Part shown: one piece after another, positions 6,433 to 7,944 of the stretch
Position numbering within the stretch: position 1 is the stretch's first letter
How the letters are laid out: each line of letters opens with the position of its first letter
Assembly (NCBI GenBank): GCA_023392645.1
Contig: JAEVYR010000119.1
Coordinates: 1 to 7,944, forward strand
DNA: 7,944 bases
Direction of reading: 5' to 3'
Source of the DNA: Chloroflexota bacterium
Lineage (GTDB): Bacteria > Chloroflexota > Chloroflexia > Thermomicrobiales > UBA6265
Notes under the pieces: model-generated
The model's database searches: none
What the model was told of the DNA's origin: nothing
Seen by the model: only the letters and a program-made list of their open reading frames with translations
Translations under genes and position numbers: made by a program

Positions 6433-6451
6433 AAAAACAGGTGGCATCACC
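6433..6451 (-). terminator. Weak hairpin plus T-tract after the FAD oxidoreductase
   Basis: On the minus strand, GGTG-ATGC-CACC followed by TGTTTTT, about 54 bases past the TAA at 6505-6507. The stem is only 4 base pairs, but the five T residues are unusual in this GC-rich context. It is the only terminator-like signal between this gene and the next. Confidence 0.35.
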
Positions 6452-6504
6452 GGACAGGCACGGACACGAGGCGCGATTGAGGAGCCGACGAGAGTGGATT
6501 CGGG

Positions 6505-7926
6505 TTACCAGGCGCGACGGAGGGCCGAGCGGGCGCCGTGGTACCCGCCCATGCCGTGGACGCCGCCGCCGGGCGGGGTGCTGGCCGAGCAAATGTACAG
6601 GCGCGGGTTCGGTGTGCTGTAGGGGTCGTACCGGGGTACCGGCCGGGTGAAGAGCTGCCGCAGGTCCTGCGCGCCGGCGTTGATGTCACCGCCGACGAAG
6701 TTCGCGTTGCCGGCGTGGATCTCGGCCGGATTCGAGGTCGATCGCCCGATGATGCGCTCGCGGAAGCCGGGGGCGAACCGCTCGATTTGCGCCTCGATCC
6801 GCTCGGTCATGTCCACGGTCGAGCCGTTCGGCACATGGCAGTAGCCCCACAGCGTGTGGGCGCCATCCGGGGCGCGGGTCGGGTCGAACAGGCTCTGCTG
6901 GGCGAGGATCACGAAGGGCCGATCGCCGAGCTCCCCGTTCCACACCGCGCGCTCCCAGGCGACGATGTCCTCCATCTCCGGACCGAGATGGACCGTGCCG
7001 GCGCTGGCGCACTCCGGCGCGGTCCACGGCACCGGACCGTCGAGGGCCCAGTCGACCTTGAAGACGCCAGGGCCGTGGCGGTAGTGGCTCAGGACTTTCC
7101 GGTACCACCCCGGCAGCGCATCGCCGGCGATATCGCGCAACTGGCGCGGGTTGGTGTCGAACATGACCGCACCGGCGTCACCGGCGATGTGGAGATCGGT
7201 GACGGGGGTGCCGGTGACGACTTCGCCGCCGACCGACTCCAGCTCCGCGACGAGCGCGTTGGTGATCTCCTGCGAGCCTCCTTTCGGGATCGGCCAGCCG
7301 ACGACGTGGCCGATCAGGCCGAGCACGAGCCCGAACGCCGCCGTATCGAGCTCGTGGAGATCGATGATCGAGTGGGCGGACATGCTGGAGAAGAGCGCAC
7401 GCGCGCGCGGCCCGCGGAAGCGCGAGGTGGCCAGCGACACCGCCGAGCGGAGCCCGAGCAGGCCGAACCGCCCCATCGCCACCGGGTGTGCCGGGATGCG
7501 CAGCGGGCCCAGCAGCGGGCCGATCAGGAGGTCGTAGTCGTCGATCAGCGGACCGTACAGCTCCGTCCACGCCTCGCCGTCCTCGCCGACACTGGCGGCG
7601 GTTTCGGCAAGAGTGGTCGACAGCACCGCGGCGGAGCCGTCGTCGAACGGGTGGGCGAGCGCCAGCGGGGGGTCGATCCACTCGAGCCCGTGCGAGGCGA
7701 ACGGGACGCTTTGGAAGAAGGGGGAGGCGACACCGAGCGGATGGATCGCCGAGCAAATATCGTGGATGAAGCCCGGCAGGGTCAGCTCGGCCGAGCGGCA
7801 GCCGCCGCCGATGGTCGCGTTGGCCTCGAACACGCGGACGCGATGGCCGGCGCGGGCGAGCTCGATCGCGGCGGCGAGGCCGTTCGGGCCGGAGCCGATC
7901 ACGACGGCATCGTTTCGGTCACTCAC
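6505..7926 (-). CDS. FAD-dependent oxidoreductase, PYROXD2/phytoene desaturase (CrtI)-like
   Basis: A 473-residue protein, a usual length for this flavoprotein group. Seen: N-terminal dinucleotide-binding fold VVIGSGPNGLAAAIELARAG with GSGPNG (11-16), acidic E34 ending the second strand (VFEAN, FAD ribose contact by family rule), and GGGCRS (40-45); a central substrate region with GVFKVDWALDGPVPW; and the C-terminal FAD-binding signature STPPGGGVHGMGGYHGARSAL (449-469), typical of PYROXD2/CrtI-type amine-oxidase-fold enzymes. No signal peptide or membrane helix is evident. The substrate is unknown; no carotenoid genes are in view, so crtI is not assigned. The start is GTG 7926-7924, directly before the Rossmann strand; upstream is GGGAAGGG, a rather distant Shine-Dalgarno. 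The frame stays open for the 18 visible bases upstream, so a longer N-terminus cannot be excluded. The stop is TAA. Confidence 0.9.
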   Translation of the reverse strand: MSDRNDAVVIGSGPNGLAAAIELARAGHRVRVFEANATIGGGCRSAELTLPGFIHDICSAIHPLGVASPFFQSVPFASHGLEWIDPPLALAHPFDDGSAAVLSTTLAETAASVGEDGEAWTELYGPLIDDYDLLIGPLLGPLRIPAHPVAMGRFGLLGLRSAVSLATSRFRGPRARALFSSMSAHSIIDLHELDTAAFGLVLGLIGHVVGWPIPKGGSQEITNALVAELESVGGEVVTGTPVTDLHIAGDAGAVMFDTNPRQLRDIAGDALPGWYRKVLSHYRHGPGVFKVDWALDGPVPWTAPECASAGTVHLGPEMEDIVAWERAVWNGELGDRPFVILAQQSLFDPTRAPDGAHTLWGYCHVPNGSTVDMTERIEAQIERFAPGFRERIIGRSTSNPAEIHAGNANFVGGDINAGAQDLRQLFTRPVPRYDPYSTPNPRLYICSASTPPGGGVHGMGGYHGARSALRRAW

Positions 7927-7944
7927 GCCGGCCCGCCCTTCCCG

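Noticed and set aside
6400..6440. Promoter for the hydrolase pair (TTGGTG with a TATGGT-like -10)
   Set aside because: The spacing is about 20 bases and the boxes are weak; no pair in this spacer has both a reasonable match and 16 to 18 base spacing.
5445..6650. Plus-strand open frame of about 400 codons
   Set aside because: It is antisense to the N-terminal two thirds of the pseudoenzyme gene and the following spacer. Its translation is Arg/Gly-rich with no family features.

Overview
The window is a GC-rich stretch of bacterial chromosome in which every gene I can support lies on the minus strand. Gene content is a STAND-type ATPase regulator with TPR repeats, two Tat-exported beta-lactamase-fold proteins, a PYROXD2/CrtI-like FAD oxidoreductase and an isochorismatase-like hydrolase. 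This mix, with the strong G/C bias at third codon positions, best fits Chloroflexota (Thermomicrobia/Sphaerobacter-like); a high-GC actinobacterium is the main alternative. No marker gene settles this.

In transcription order (high to low coordinates): 7926-6505 is a complete FAD-dependent oxidoreductase with a GTG start, ending near a weak hairpin/T-tract. A 280-base spacer (6504-6225) follows, with a palindrome and a short repeat. Then come two serine-hydrolase-fold genes 74 bases apart and probably co-transcribed. The first (6224-4962) is intact but has lost all three catalytic motifs; the second (4887-3544) keeps them. A spacer of about 700 bases (3543-2827) holds a weak terminator and a small ORF that may be a gene remnant. 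An isochorismatase-family cysteine hydrolase (2826-2275) follows. The last gene (2166 to the left edge) is a large ATPase/TPR regulator whose C-terminus is outside the window. It is read continuously for 722 codons and is the longest gene here.

The genes do not form an obvious single pathway. The two most interesting signals are (a) the intact Tat-exported pseudoenzyme paired with an apparently active paralogue, and (b) three exact copies of GTGCATCAT packed over a candidate promoter of the regulator gene, with a fourth near-identical copy upstream of the hydrolase pair. The repeats suggest that one DNA-binding protein, possibly the regulator itself, acts at both sites. That link is inference from sequence alone.
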